A program made the position numbers and the translations under genes. The notes under the pieces are model-generated. The model saw only the letters and a list, made by a program, of their open reading frames with translations, did no database searches and had not been told where the DNA came from. Below are positions 1 to 7,947 of a stretch of 13,267 nucleotides of DNA, piece by piece. Source of the DNA: Bacteroidota bacterium (GTDB lineage Bacteria; Bacteroidota; Bacteroidia; Bacteroidales; JAKIYJ01). Positions within the stretch are counted from its first letter, which is position 1; every line of letters begins with the position of its first letter. The stretch is from the NCBI GenBank assembly GCA_022708585.1, contig JAKIYJ010000015.1, forward strand, positions 1 to 13,267, read 5' to 3'.

Positions 1-425
1 TAATAGCTTCGGGACAAACAAACAGTTCTCTTTATTTTATTTTATTCAGTTATGCTATTTTTGCCTTTTTAATATCTATGATAAGAGAAATTGTAAAAGA
101 TATGGAAGATATGAAAGGGGATGCTTTATATAAATGCAGGACATTACCAATTGTAAGTGGTAAGAGAAAGGCTTCCAGGATAGTTACGGGAATAATTATA
201 CTTTGTATCATTTTAACAGTTTATATTCAGTATTTATTATATGAAAAAAATTTTTTACTCTTATTCTGGTATCTTGTTTTTCCCATACAGGTATTATTTA
301 TTTATCTGATATATCTTGTTGCTAAAGCCAAAGAAAAGAAAGATTATAAATTTATAAGTACTATTACTAAAATATTAATGTTAACCGGAATATTATCAAC
401 ACAGATATTTTATTTACAATTCTAA
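1..425 (+). CDS. UbiA-superfamily prenyltransferase, C-terminal part (5' end outside window)
   Basis: The reading frame is open from base 3 to a TAA at 423-425, so only about the last 140 residues are present; the ATG at 78 is internal. The fragment carries the second aspartate-rich motif of UbiA enzymes, REIVKDMEDMKGD at about residues 28-40 of the visible part. It is followed by the usual 'R-T-L-P' stretch and then several hydrophobic membrane helices (about 60-80, 85-105 and 120-138). UbiA enzymes are integral membrane proteins that transfer a polyprenyl chain to an acceptor, using Mg2+ held by two Asp-rich motifs; the first motif lies off the window. The REIVKDxED form resembles the group annotated in Bacteroidota as geranylgeranylglycerol-phosphate geranylgeranyltransferase, but the acceptor cannot be decided from this fragment. 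The stop lies 4 bases before maf, so the two genes are probably co-transcribed. Confidence 0.85.
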   Translation, partial: IASGQTNSSLYFILFSYAIFAFLISMIREIVKDMEDMKGDALYKCRTLPIVSGKRKASRIVTGIIILCIILTVYIQYLLYEKNFLLLFWYLVFPIQVLFIYLIYLVAKAKEKKDYKFISTITKILMLTGILSTQIFYLQF

Positions 426-429
426 TATT

Positions 430-1041
430 ATGCATCATCCTAGTTTTCCTTTATTTAACAAACTGAATATTATTCTTGCTTCGGCTTCACCCCGTCGTTA
501 TCAACTGCTTAAAGAATCAGGAATAAATTTTAATGTTGTTATTCCCAATGTTAACGAAAATTATCCATCATTTCTTAAAGCAGAATCAATAGCCTTATAT
601 GTATGCAAATTAAAAGCAGACAGTATCAATATTGATGATTATCCTGATAATACAGTTATTATAACGGCTGATACTATTGTATGGTTAAACGGAGAAAAAA
701 TATCCAAGCCAAAAGACCGACAGGATGCCAGTAATATACTGAACAAGTTATCAGGTAATATGCATGAAGTTATAACCGGAGTACTCATTAAAGCAAAGAA
801 AAGAGATATAACCTTTGCTGTAAAAACAAAAGTATATTTTAAGTTAATGGATAAAGAAGAAATAGATTATTATCTTGATAATTATTCTCCTTATGATAAG
901 GCAGGAGCTTATGGAGTTCAGGAATGGATAGGGCATACCTGTATAAGTAGAATTGAAGGGTCTTTTGTTAATATTATGGGGTTGCCTGTTAAACAAGTGT
1001 TTGAAGCTTTAAAGAAATTTGCACAGGACAAAAGTCTATAA
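430..1041 (+). CDS. maf: Maf family nucleoside triphosphate pyrophosphatase
   Basis: This is a 203-residue cytoplasmic protein of normal family length. It has the Maf signature SASPRR at residues 18-23 after the first beta strand, the ADTIV block with the presumed catalytic Asp81, the ISKPKD loop at 91-96, and DKAGAYGVQ at 156-164 followed by an IEGSFVNIMGLP segment. Known Maf proteins hydrolyse non-canonical or pyrimidine NTPs (dTTP/UTP or m7GTP subgroups) to the monophosphate and PPi, and overexpression affects septum formation. The DKAGAYGVQ form fits the YhdE-like dTTP/UTP subgroup; that assignment is an inference from motif similarity. The ATG at 430 gives a complete N-terminus and lies 4 bases after the prenyltransferase stop, suggesting one transcript. 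No Shine-Dalgarno sequence is seen, as is usual in Bacteroidota. Confidence 0.95.
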   Translation: MHHPSFPLFNKLNIILASASPRRYQLLKESGINFNVVIPNVNENYPSFLKAESIALYVCKLKADSINIDDYPDNTVIITADTIVWLNGEKISKPKDRQDASNILNKLSGNMHEVITGVLIKAKKRDITFAVKTKVYFKLMDKEEIDYYLDNYSPYDKAGAYGVQEWIGHTCISRIEGSFVNIMGLPVKQVFEALKKFAQDKSL

Positions 1042-1118
1042 AATTAACAAAAGCAGGTTAACAGTAATAAAAATTAAGATTGTCTGGATCAGGGTGAATG
1101 TTTTGCAAATTAAATGTT

Positions 1119-1240
1119 GAGGTTGCGTAGAGAAATCATTTTTATTTTGAATCGTTTTGATAAAATAAATTAACCAATTTTATAGATAAGTTAATTAAAA
1201 ATATAGATAAATTAAATTTATGGATTTTGTGGGTGAGTTC
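1119..1240 (-). repeat. Dispersed AT-rich intergenic repeat, copy 1 (degenerate ends)
   Basis: The core at 1136-1221 aligns with the reverse complement of about 10834-10916. A 26-base stretch (1155-1180) is identical to the reverse complement of 10870-10895, and a 17-base stretch (1136-1152) to that of 10900-10916. The outer ends (GAGGTTGCG... and ...GTGAGTTC) only weakly resemble the terminal repeats of the better copies, so the boundaries are approximate. The - strand label means opposite to the 10798 copy. It lies between two convergent genes and encodes no protein. Confidence 0.75.
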
Positions 1241-1259
1241 AATGTTATTTTTTGAATTT

Positions 1260-1294
1260 AAGTCTTTTGGACTTTTTCATTTTTATTTTTTCAT
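1260..1294 (+). terminator. Possible terminator downstream of maf
   Basis: A short stem, AAGTC (1260-1264) pairing with GACTT (1270-1274) around a TTTTG loop, is followed by a T-rich run to about 1291. The orientation suits + strand transcripts coming from maf. The stem is only 5 bp and lies about 220 bases after the maf stop, so the call is weak. Confidence 0.3.
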
Positions 1295-1382
1295 TATTAA
1301 TATGAATAAAGGCACACACAAATTATTCTAAATATTATAAATACTCTAATGTATTAAAAGCCTTAAAGATTAAGAATAAATT

Positions 1383-3443
1383 TCAGTTACTTAATATTTT
1401 AAATTCGGTTCTTCTATTTAATTGTCTTCCTTCTTCTGTTTCGTTGGTTGCGATATTTTTTGTTTTGCCAAAGCCTTTTGCAACAAGTCTGTTTTTGTCT
1501 ATACCTTTATTTATCAGGTAGTCAACAACAGCTTGGGCTCTTTTTTCAGACAGTGTCTGATTATATGCATCTGATCCAAAAGAATCTGTATGTCCTGAAA
1601 TTTCAATAACCATAGATGGATAAGCGGTCAAGATAGAATAAATATTTTCGAGTTCTATTTTAGATTGAGGTCTTAAATCATATTTATTATAATCGAAAAA
1701 GATATTTTTAAGTATAATATTAGAGCCTACTTCAACAGGTTGCATACTAATATCTTTAATAATTTCAGTAAAAGAAGCGTCGGGTGGTATATTAAAATTT
1801 TCGGAATGGAAGAGATAACCATCAGCTTTAACGGTTACCCCGTAATTTTTGCCAGAAGGCAAGGATATCAAGTATTTACCTGTCAAACTGTTTGATTCAA
1901 AATCAGCTATTACAGTACCTTCATCAACATCATACACTTCGATTTTGGCTTTCATTGGCATATTATTTTTTTTATCTGTGATAGTACCTTTTAGCAAAGC
2001 AAGTTGAGAGGATTGAGGAATTATTTTTTCCTGTATTACAACAGTTTTGACAGGTTCGGTTTTAGAAGCGATGAGATTATCTTCCGTATTAATAACAACA
2101 GGTTTAGGTTGTCCGAGAAAAGTTACAGAATAAATATCGAGGCCTCCATATCCATTTTTTTTAGTAGAGGCATAATATCCGTGTTTGCCACTTGCGGACA
2201 TTGAGAAAAAGACGTCATCATCGGGAGTATTAATTGGATAGCCTATATTTTCGGGGGTTGACCATTTACCATTTTCATAAACAGATTTAAAAATATCATA
2301 GCCTCCCATAGTATTATGTCCTTTTGAACTAAAATACAATGTTTTTCCATCAGGGTGCATAAACACTCCTTCTTCATCATAAGGAGTATTAATCACAGGG
2401 CCCAGGTTGATCGGGGATTTCCATTCACCGTGTTCATCTTTTTCGCTTACATATATATCGCTACCGCCATAGCCTCCGGTTTTATCAGAAACAAAGTAAA
2501 TTTTTTTATTATCGTAAGAAAAAGAAGCAGAAGTTTCATGATATTTAGTATTAATATTATTAGAGAGTCTAACAGGTTTTGTCCATTTATCACCATCAAG
2601 TTTACACTGATAAATATCGCCTCCATTATTGCCTCTATAAATATATAATGATTGTCCATCAGGTGAAAAGCCAACAGTTGCATCGTGTAAATCAGTATTT
2701 AAAGGTTTGCCAGGATTTTTAGCAAGTCCCCATACATCATTAATTTTATGTGCAATATAAATATCTTCATAATAAGAATTATCAGCAGGATCTTTTTTCC
2801 CACCGGTAACATCACTTCTACGGGAAGTAAAAATCAGGGATGATTCATCGGCATTAATAATAGGGCTATGGTCAGAGTACGAGCTGTTAATAGCATCGCC
2901 AGCATTATCAATAAAGACTTTTATTAGATTAGCCAATAAAAGTTTACCTGTTTGACATTCATTAATTTTTTTGTCAATTTCCTTATTATAAACAGTAAGC
3001 ATTGAAGGGCTGGCAGTAGAGCGGAATTTGTTATAATAACTGATTGCTTCATCAAATTGCATATTCAGTTGATACGCCTGAGCGAGTAAATATTTAATAT
3101 CAGGAGCAACTGTTGAATCCAGTTTATGAGCTGTTTCAAAGTAAAAGATAGCTTTATTTTTTTGAATAGTATTTAAATAACAAAAGCCTATTTTATAATT
3201 AAGTTGAGCATTATTAGGGTTAAAAGAATTTGCTTTAAGATAAAAATCAATAGCATTTTCATATAATCCTCTACCCATTTTATACACATCGTCGCCTTTT
3301 TTAATATTTTTAATAGCAATTTTCAATTCTTTTTTTCTGTCAGGGAAATTAGATTTTTTAAATTCTATATTTTGTCCATACGACAACAAGAAAAAACCTG
3401 AAAGGAATACACAAATTATAATTTTAATGAGATTTGCATTCAT
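1383..3443 (-). CDS. TPR / PD40 beta-propeller / OmpA-domain envelope protein, PorE-like architecture
   Basis: This 686-residue exported protein has a signal peptide (MNANLIKIIICVFLSGFFLLSYGQ, about 1-24). Next comes a TPR region at about 51-140. At about 190-440 there are five PD40/WD40-like blades with repeated 'SxDGxxLYF-S' and 'GGxDIY' motifs (for example GGYGGSDIYV near 323 and YGGLDIYSV near 432). A carboxypeptidase-regulatory-like domain follows at about 483-550. The C-terminal OmpA domain, about 578-684, has GHTD at 617-620, the LSEKRA segment at 631-636 and RQLNRRTE at 673-680, which are typical peptidoglycan-binding positions. This domain order is the one described for P. gingivalis PorE (PG1058) of the type IX secretion system. 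However, the signal peptide shows no lipobox, whereas PorE is a lipoprotein, and many Bacteroidota paralogues share the layout, so I withhold the symbol. It probably tethers an outer-membrane complex to the cell wall. It follows the TPR gene after 61 bases on the same strand. Confidence 0.93.
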   Translation of the reverse strand: MNANLIKIIICVFLSGFFLLSYGQNIEFKKSNFPDRKKELKIAIKNIKKGDDVYKMGRGLYENAIDFYLKANSFNPNNAQLNYKIGFCYLNTIQKNKAIFYFETAHKLDSTVAPDIKYLLAQAYQLNMQFDEAISYYNKFRSTASPSMLTVYNKEIDKKINECQTGKLLLANLIKVFIDNAGDAINSSYSDHSPIINADESSLIFTSRRSDVTGGKKDPADNSYYEDIYIAHKINDVWGLAKNPGKPLNTDLHDATVGFSPDGQSLYIYRGNNGGDIYQCKLDGDKWTKPVRLSNNINTKYHETSASFSYDNKKIYFVSDKTGGYGGSDIYVSEKDEHGEWKSPINLGPVINTPYDEEGVFMHPDGKTLYFSSKGHNTMGGYDIFKSVYENGKWSTPENIGYPINTPDDDVFFSMSASGKHGYYASTKKNGYGGLDIYSVTFLGQPKPVVINTEDNLIASKTEPVKTVVIQEKIIPQSSQLALLKGTITDKKNNMPMKAKIEVYDVDEGTVIADFESNSLTGKYLISLPSGKNYGVTVKADGYLFHSENFNIPPDASFTEIIKDISMQPVEVGSNIILKNIFFDYNKYDLRPQSKIELENIYSILTAYPSMVIEISGHTDSFGSDAYNQTLSEKRAQAVVDYLINKGIDKNRLVAKGFGKTKNIATNETEEGRQLNRRTEFKILSN

Positions 3444-3504
3444 TGATGAGAAATTTATTGTTAATATTTTATGTTTAATATAAAAATATATTATTCAAAT
3501 TAAA

Positions 3505-4554
3505 TTATTTATTACATTGGTCTTTCAAAACAACTTTAGCATTTTCAATGCCCAGTTCAGCAGCTTTTTGCCAGTCTTCACAGGCACCTGTTTCATCTCT
3601 TAACTGTTCCTTTACTATGCCACGGTTCATATATGCGAAGCCATAATTTGCATCCAACTGAATAGCTCTGGTATAATCTTCAATAGATTCGTTATACATA
3701 TTAAGTTTATATTTAGCGTTTCCGCGGTTATTATAAGCGAAAACATAATCAGGTTTAATTCTAATAGCTTCATTAAAGTCGGCAAGGGCTTCTGTATAAT
3801 TGCCAGAATCAAATTTAGCAGAGCCTCTATTATTATAAGCTATATAATAATCAGGTTTTAAATCAATAGCCTTATTATAAAAACTTATTGCTTCTTCATA
3901 TTTTCCCTGTTGTTTTTTGATACTGCCAAGATTATTAAAAGTAAATGCCATATTTGGATTAATTTTCACTGCTTTTATATAATCTTCAATGGCTTCATCA
4001 AGTTGATTTAATTGGCGTTTAGCACTTCCTCTATCATTATATGCATAAGCATAATCAGGTTTAAGGTTTATAGCGGTATCAAAGCTTTTAATAGCTTCCT
4101 CATATTTTTGCTGTTCAAATTTAATGACACCAATATTATAATGTACTTCTGCAATAGAAGGATCTTTTTCAGCAGATTTCAAAAAATCAAGTAAAGCTGC
4201 ATCAATATCATTCACGGCGATTTTAGCTTGCCCTCTATAGAAATAAGCAGTAGCAGATGGTTCTTTATCAATTACTCTGGTAAAATCAGCAATAGCACCT
4301 ATATAATCATTGTTTTGAAATCTGGCGATACCTCTATTATAATATGCCTTAACAAAGGAAGGATTTTTATTTATAGCATAATCTAACAGTTTGATAGCAT
4401 TTTGGTATTGTTGTTTTTCAAGATAAAACAAGGCTTGATTGTAAGCATTTTCAGCTGAAATATTTGGAGTAATTATCACTTCATCTTTTTGAGAATATAA
4501 GCTGGTACAGGAAATGATAAGTAGTATAAAAATCCAAAAATTTTTATTCTTCAT
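3505..4554 (-). CDS. Exported tetratricopeptide-repeat protein (nine TPRs)
   Basis: I start this protein at the ATG read from 4554, giving 349 residues. An in-frame TTG at 4578 would add eight residues (MIAYLYNI) in front of an otherwise perfect signal peptide, so the longer form is unlikely. From the ATG the N-terminus is MKNKNFWIFILLIISCTSLYSQ. It can be read as a signal peptidase I site after the SQ, or as a lipoprotein signal with lipobox IISC and Cys16. About nine consecutive 34-residue TPR units fill residues 35-339, most with the 'AYxNRGxAKxxxxxxxEAIxDYxKAIxxxPxY' pattern. The last unit has the GACEDWQKAAELG ending often seen in Bacteroidota TPR proteins. TPR superhelices bind protein partners; no catalytic domain is present. 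It lies between ompH and the OmpA/PD40 gene on the same strand, which suggests an envelope scaffold role, but no specific partner can be named. Confidence 0.9.
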   Translation of the reverse strand: MKNKNFWIFILLIISCTSLYSQKDEVIITPNISAENAYNQALFYLEKQQYQNAIKLLDYAINKNPSFVKAYYNRGIARFQNNDYIGAIADFTRVIDKEPSATAYFYRGQAKIAVNDIDAALLDFLKSAEKDPSIAEVHYNIGVIKFEQQKYEEAIKSFDTAINLKPDYAYAYNDRGSAKRQLNQLDEAIEDYIKAVKINPNMAFTFNNLGSIKKQQGKYEEAISFYNKAIDLKPDYYIAYNNRGSAKFDSGNYTEALADFNEAIRIKPDYVFAYNNRGNAKYKLNMYNESIEDYTRAIQLDANYGFAYMNRGIVKEQLRDETGACEDWQKAAELGIENAKVVLKDQCNK

Positions 4555-4714
4555 AATATTATATAGGTAAGCAATCAATTTTCAACTTATTTGTATTAAA
4601 GTATGTATAGTTTTGCAATTTTAATATTTTTTTTGTAAAAAAAACAAATTTACATATAAATTTTATAATTAAAACAGAAACAAATAAAAATTAATCACAC
4701 ATAATAAAATAAAT

Positions 4715-4836
4715 AAGTTCTTTCTGAAAAGTCATTTTTACATTGAATTATTTTTTAGTTAAAATAATTTGGTCAATAATATCGATGAAGAAATATAAAA
4801 TATAGATAAATTTAATTATATTTAATTTACAAGTTC
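4715..4836 (-). repeat. Dispersed AT-rich intergenic repeat, copy 2 (degenerate)
   Basis: The left end at 4715-4735 (AAGTTCTTTCTGAAAAGTCAT) matches 16 of 21 positions of the outer end of the 10798 copy read in reverse complement. The right part keeps AAATATAGATAAATTTAA, matching the same copy except for one base. The middle has diverged and the right boundary near AAGTTC is uncertain. It lies just after the ompH stop, between ompH and the TPR gene. Confidence 0.65.
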
Positions 4837-4850
4837 ATATAATAATCAAG

Positions 4851-5399
4851 TTATTCTTCATTTTCTGTTGATTGAATAGCGCCTGGTTTATAACCCAATT
4901 TTTTTAATATATCATCGCTAATATCATTTTTAGTATTAACATAAAGTATTACAGGTCCTCCTGCTTTATCAAAAATTATAGCATAATTTTTTTCTGTTGC
5001 ATAATCTTCTATTGCGTTATAGATTTTATCTTGAATAGGTTTAACGAGTTCTTGTCTTTTTTTGAATAAATCGCCATTTGAACCAAAGTATTTTTTTTGG
5101 AGTTCTTTGGCTTCTTTTTCCTTATTAATTATTTCATTTTGTCTTTTATTTTTAATATCTTCGGGCAAAAGGATGGCTTCTGCTTGAAAATCTTTATAAA
5201 GTTTATCTATTTCGGCAAATTTTCCTTCAATTTCTTTTTGCCATTGTATAGACAAGTTTTCAAGTTGTGATTGAGCATCTCTGTATTCTGAGATATTGTT
5301 TAAAATATATTTAGTATCAACACAAGCCACTCTTTGGGCAAAAGTAAAACTACTAAATATTAACATTGCAGTTGTTGTAACAAAAAATACTTTTTTCAT
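4851..5399 (-). CDS. skp: OmpH/Skp-family periplasmic chaperone
   Basis: This 182-residue protein has a signal peptide ending ...FTFAQ (cleavage near residue 21 or 22). The mature part begins RVACVDTKYIL, the usual OmpH start. Residues about 40-125 are charged and heptad-like, forming the long helical coiled-coil arms that in Skp trimers enclose unfolded outer-membrane proteins. The Bacteroidota-type features LYKDFQAEAILLPEDIK (67-83), FGSNGDLFKKRQELVKPIQD (105-124) and IIFDKAGG (141-148) are all present. The body beta strands and the C-terminal DDILKKLGY helix follow. It works in the periplasm, handing clients to BamA, whose gene lies 38 bases upstream on the same strand. Many Bacteroidota have two ompH genes in tandem here; only one is present, followed by a repeat element and a TPR gene. 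Confidence 0.95.
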   Translation of the reverse strand: MKKVFFVTTTAMLIFSSFTFAQRVACVDTKYILNNISEYRDAQSQLENLSIQWQKEIEGKFAEIDKLYKDFQAEAILLPEDIKNKRQNEIINKEKEAKELQKKYFGSNGDLFKKRQELVKPIQDKIYNAIEDYATEKNYAIIFDKAGGPVILYVNTKNDISDDILKKLGYKPGAIQSTENEE

Positions 5400-5437
5400 A
5401 TATTTATTTTTTTATGGTTATAAAATTACAAAATTAT

Positions 5438-7933
5438 TTAATCAATTGACTGGTTAATAGAAAAATGAAATTGTCCTTTATTGGCAGAAGGCAAACCTGG
5501 TATTTGATCAACTCCATAGCCATAATCTAATCCAAGTAAACCGAACATTGGCAAACTAATTCTAACTCCGATGCCGAAAGATCTTTTCACGTCCAAAGGA
5601 TTGAATTCAGCAAATTTAAGCCATGTATTACCTGCTTCAATAAAACCAAGTAAGTAAACAGTAGCCATAGGATTGGGAGAAACAAGAAATCGTAGTTCCA
5701 TTGTATATTTGTTAAATATTGTTCCTCCTATATAATCTGTATTATTTTTAGGTGTAACAGAGTTATTGGAATACCCTCTTAGACCAATAAGTTCTCTGCC
5801 ATCAAGAGCAAAGCCTGAGAGTCCATCACCGCCCAGATAAAATCTTTCAAATGGTGATAATCCAAGATCTTTATTAAATAAACCAAGAAAACCAAAACGG
5901 ACCCTTGTATTTATTACCAGTCTATCTGCCAGTTTTGTATAAAGTGATGTGGTAAATTTCCATTTATGATATTCGAGCCATTTATATTTTTCTTGAGCGG
6001 TCATAATAGAATAATCTTTATTATTAAGCAAAGAATAAGGGATAGTTGATTGAGCGCTAAGATAAATTTCGGAACCTGTACGAGGGAAAATAGGTGCATC
6101 AATTGAATTTCTTGACAGTAAAAGAGTAGCAGAAATATTATTGGAATAACCTTCTGAGAAAGCAAAAGTAGAAGCATAATTATGCAATTGATAATATTGG
6201 TAACTTAAATCTGCACCTAATGAGAAATAATCATCGGGCCATTGTAATCTTTTACCATAACCTATTGCTATGCCACTAATTTTAATTGATGCATAATTAT
6301 CTTCTGTTTTTTTATAGCCATTGGTTTGCAAAGAATGATAAACAGAAAAACTCAAACTGTTAGGTTTTTTACCCCCCAACCAGGGTTCAACAAAAGAAGC
6401 ATTAAAAGATTGATAGGTAGGACCATTAGATTGAGCCCTTATACTGATCTTTTGTCCGTCACCAGAAGGAATAGGTTTCCAGCCTCCCTTTTTAAAAATA
6501 TTACGTCCTGAAAAATTATTAAAAGACAGACCAAGGGTACCTACTATCGTTCCTACTCCCCACCCTGCTGAAAGTTCAATCTGATCCGAAGAAGTTTCTT
6601 CAACAATATATTCAAGGTCAACCGTACCATTAACAGGATCAGGTATGGGATTTACATCCATTTTTTCTGCATTGAAATATCTTAATTGAGCCAATTCACG
6701 TTGTGTTCTTATAATATCAGCCCGACTGAATAATTGACCTGGTTTAGTCCTTATTTCACGTATAATAACATGATCATTGGTTTTGGTATTCCCTTTAACG
6801 CTAACTTTATTAATAGTAGCCTGTTTACCTTCATTAATTCTTATTTCCAGGTTAATGGAATCATTATCAACACTAATTTCGACAGGATTAACATTAAAAA
6901 ACAAATAGCCATCATCAAGATATAATGAACTTATATCTCTGCCTTCCATGTTCATATAAAGGTTGGTTTCCAACAATTTTTGATTATATATGTCTCCTTT
7001 TTTAATTTTAAGAACATCATTAAGTTCTTCATCAGAATATTTAGTATTTCCGGTCCAGGAGATATCTCCAAAATAATATTTAGTTCCTTCATTCAAATAA
7101 ATATCAATATTAATTCTCTTATCACTTACAAAATATATACTGTCTTTAATAATAGAAGCATCTCTATAACCTGACTCATTGTATAAATCAATAATATTAT
7201 TTTTATCTTTTTTAAAATCTTCTTCTATATATCTTGAGTTTTTGAAAATTCTATAAAATTTTTTTTCTTTTGTATCTTTTAAAGAATGTTTTATTTTTTT
7301 ATCATCAATGTTATTATTTCCATAAATATTAATTTTTTTAATCTTAATGCGTGAATGTTTATTAATATTTATTTCGAGTGCTATGCCGTTATTTGTTGTA
7401 TCTATTGATTGTTTAATATTCACTTCGGTTTTTAAAAAGCCTTTATCAATAAAGTATTGTTTGGATTTTTCTTCTATTTTGAAAAACATATTTTTATTAA
7501 CAGGATCTCCTCTTGTAATATTGATTTTTTCTCTAATATTATCAGCCTCAGATTTTCTTATGCCAGTAAAACTAAACTTTGACAATCTGGGGCGTTCAGT
7601 TACATAAATATTAAGAAAAATTGTATTATTTATAATATTGGAAGCAAATATTTTAATATCTTCAAAAAGCCCTTGTCTCCATAGATTATCAATAGCTTTT
7701 GTAATTTTATCACCAGGAATTTCAATTGTATCGCTTACTGTTAAACCAGATAACATTATAATAACATTATTATCAAAATTTTGAGTTCCTTCTACTGTTA
7801 TTCCACCGATTATATATTTCACCGGTTTTGTATAATCAATGAGCAGGGAATTAACTCCTATGGGAATTTGTGAATAAAGTTGAAAAGTACAAAAGAAGAG
7901 CAGGCAATATGGTACAATAGTTTTAAAATTCAT
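5438..7933 (-). CDS. bamA: Outer-membrane protein assembly factor BamA
   Basis: This 831-residue protein belongs to the Omp85 family. A signal peptide (about 1-22, ending LYSQ) is followed by five POTRA domains at roughly 39-114, 115-194, 196-283, 284-371 and 373-446. Each has the beta-alpha-alpha-beta-beta layout with a 'GNT/GN' strand start (GTQNFD 49-54, GNNNID 205-210, GNTKYS 295-300, GNTKTN 381-386). The 16-strand barrel spans about 450-831. Typical barrel signatures are visible: RNSIDAPIFPRTGSEIYLS (608-626), FERFYLGGDGLSGF (695-708), and the loop-6 motif in the form LRGY at 718-721. BamA folds and inserts outer-membrane proteins, including the PorG-type barrels encoded upstream. It starts 14 bases after uppS and is followed closely by ompH, so the three probably share a transcript. 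The POTRA half is especially rich in Lys, Asn and Ile codons, consistent with the AT-rich genome. Confidence 0.97.
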   Translation of the reverse strand: MNFKTIVPYCLLFFCTFQLYSQIPIGVNSLLIDYTKPVKYIIGGITVEGTQNFDNNVIIMLSGLTVSDTIEIPGDKITKAIDNLWRQGLFEDIKIFASNIINNTIFLNIYVTERPRLSKFSFTGIRKSEADNIREKINITRGDPVNKNMFFKIEEKSKQYFIDKGFLKTEVNIKQSIDTTNNGIALEININKHSRIKIKKINIYGNNNIDDKKIKHSLKDTKEKKFYRIFKNSRYIEEDFKKDKNNIIDLYNESGYRDASIIKDSIYFVSDKRINIDIYLNEGTKYYFGDISWTGNTKYSDEELNDVLKIKKGDIYNQKLLETNLYMNMEGRDISSLYLDDGYLFFNVNPVEISVDNDSINLEIRINEGKQATINKVSVKGNTKTNDHVIIREIRTKPGQLFSRADIIRTQRELAQLRYFNAEKMDVNPIPDPVNGTVDLEYIVEETSSDQIELSAGWGVGTIVGTLGLSFNNFSGRNIFKKGGWKPIPSGDGQKISIRAQSNGPTYQSFNASFVEPWLGGKKPNSLSFSVYHSLQTNGYKKTEDNYASIKISGIAIGYGKRLQWPDDYFSLGADLSYQYYQLHNYASTFAFSEGYSNNISATLLLSRNSIDAPIFPRTGSEIYLSAQSTIPYSLLNNKDYSIMTAQEKYKWLEYHKWKFTTSLYTKLADRLVINTRVRFGFLGLFNKDLGLSPFERFYLGGDGLSGFALDGRELIGLRGYSNNSVTPKNNTDYIGGTIFNKYTMELRFLVSPNPMATVYLLGFIEAGNTWLKFAEFNPLDVKRSFGIGVRISLPMFGLLGLDYGYGVDQIPGLPSANKGQFHFSINQSID

Positions 7934-7947
7934 ATTATAAAATTCAT

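Larger units (their letters stand above)
1042..1382. other. 341-base convergent intergenic region
   Basis: This gap lies between the 3' ends of maf (+) and the OmpA-family gene (-), and no credible reading frame is seen in it. It holds a degenerate copy of the window's palindromic repeat (about 1119-1240) and a weak hairpin followed by T-rich sequence (1260-1294). The remainder, 1295-1382, is AT-rich and I see nothing recognisable in it. Confidence 0.8.

Noticed and set aside
718..1041. Possible frameshift or shortened C-terminus in maf
   Set aside because: The length (203 residues) and the conserved DKAGAYGVQ and IEGSFVNIMGLP blocks are intact to a normal stop.
2004..2648. Open frames on the + strand inside the OmpA/PD40 gene (2004-2204 and 2355-2648)
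   Set aside because: They are antisense to a long gene with clear domains, have no family features, and reflect low stop frequency opposite the real frame.
3505..4554. Internal tandem repeats in the TPR gene considered as a DNA repeat array
   Set aside because: The periodicity is at protein level (34-residue TPR units); DNA copies are diverged and show no array-like identity or spacers.
4606..4614. TAGTTTTG, a match to the TAnnTTTG promoter consensus on the + strand
   Set aside because: No + strand gene lies downstream, and such short AT-rich matches are expected by chance here.
4627..4644. T8-GT-A8 palindrome upstream of the TPR gene
   Set aside because: It is pure A/T homopolymer complementarity; it is too weak and too common in this composition to call a terminator or operator.
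5438..5780. BamA loop-6 motif LRGY and the non-aromatic C-terminus (…NQSID) as signs of a defective barrel
   Set aside because: The expected strands, the conserved arginine and glycine of the motif and full length are present; such variation is plausible in Bacteroidota BamA.
6326..7607. Several + strand frames of 60-90 codons opposite bamA
   Set aside because: They are shadows of the five POTRA and barrel-coding sequence; none has a signal peptide or a motif of its own.
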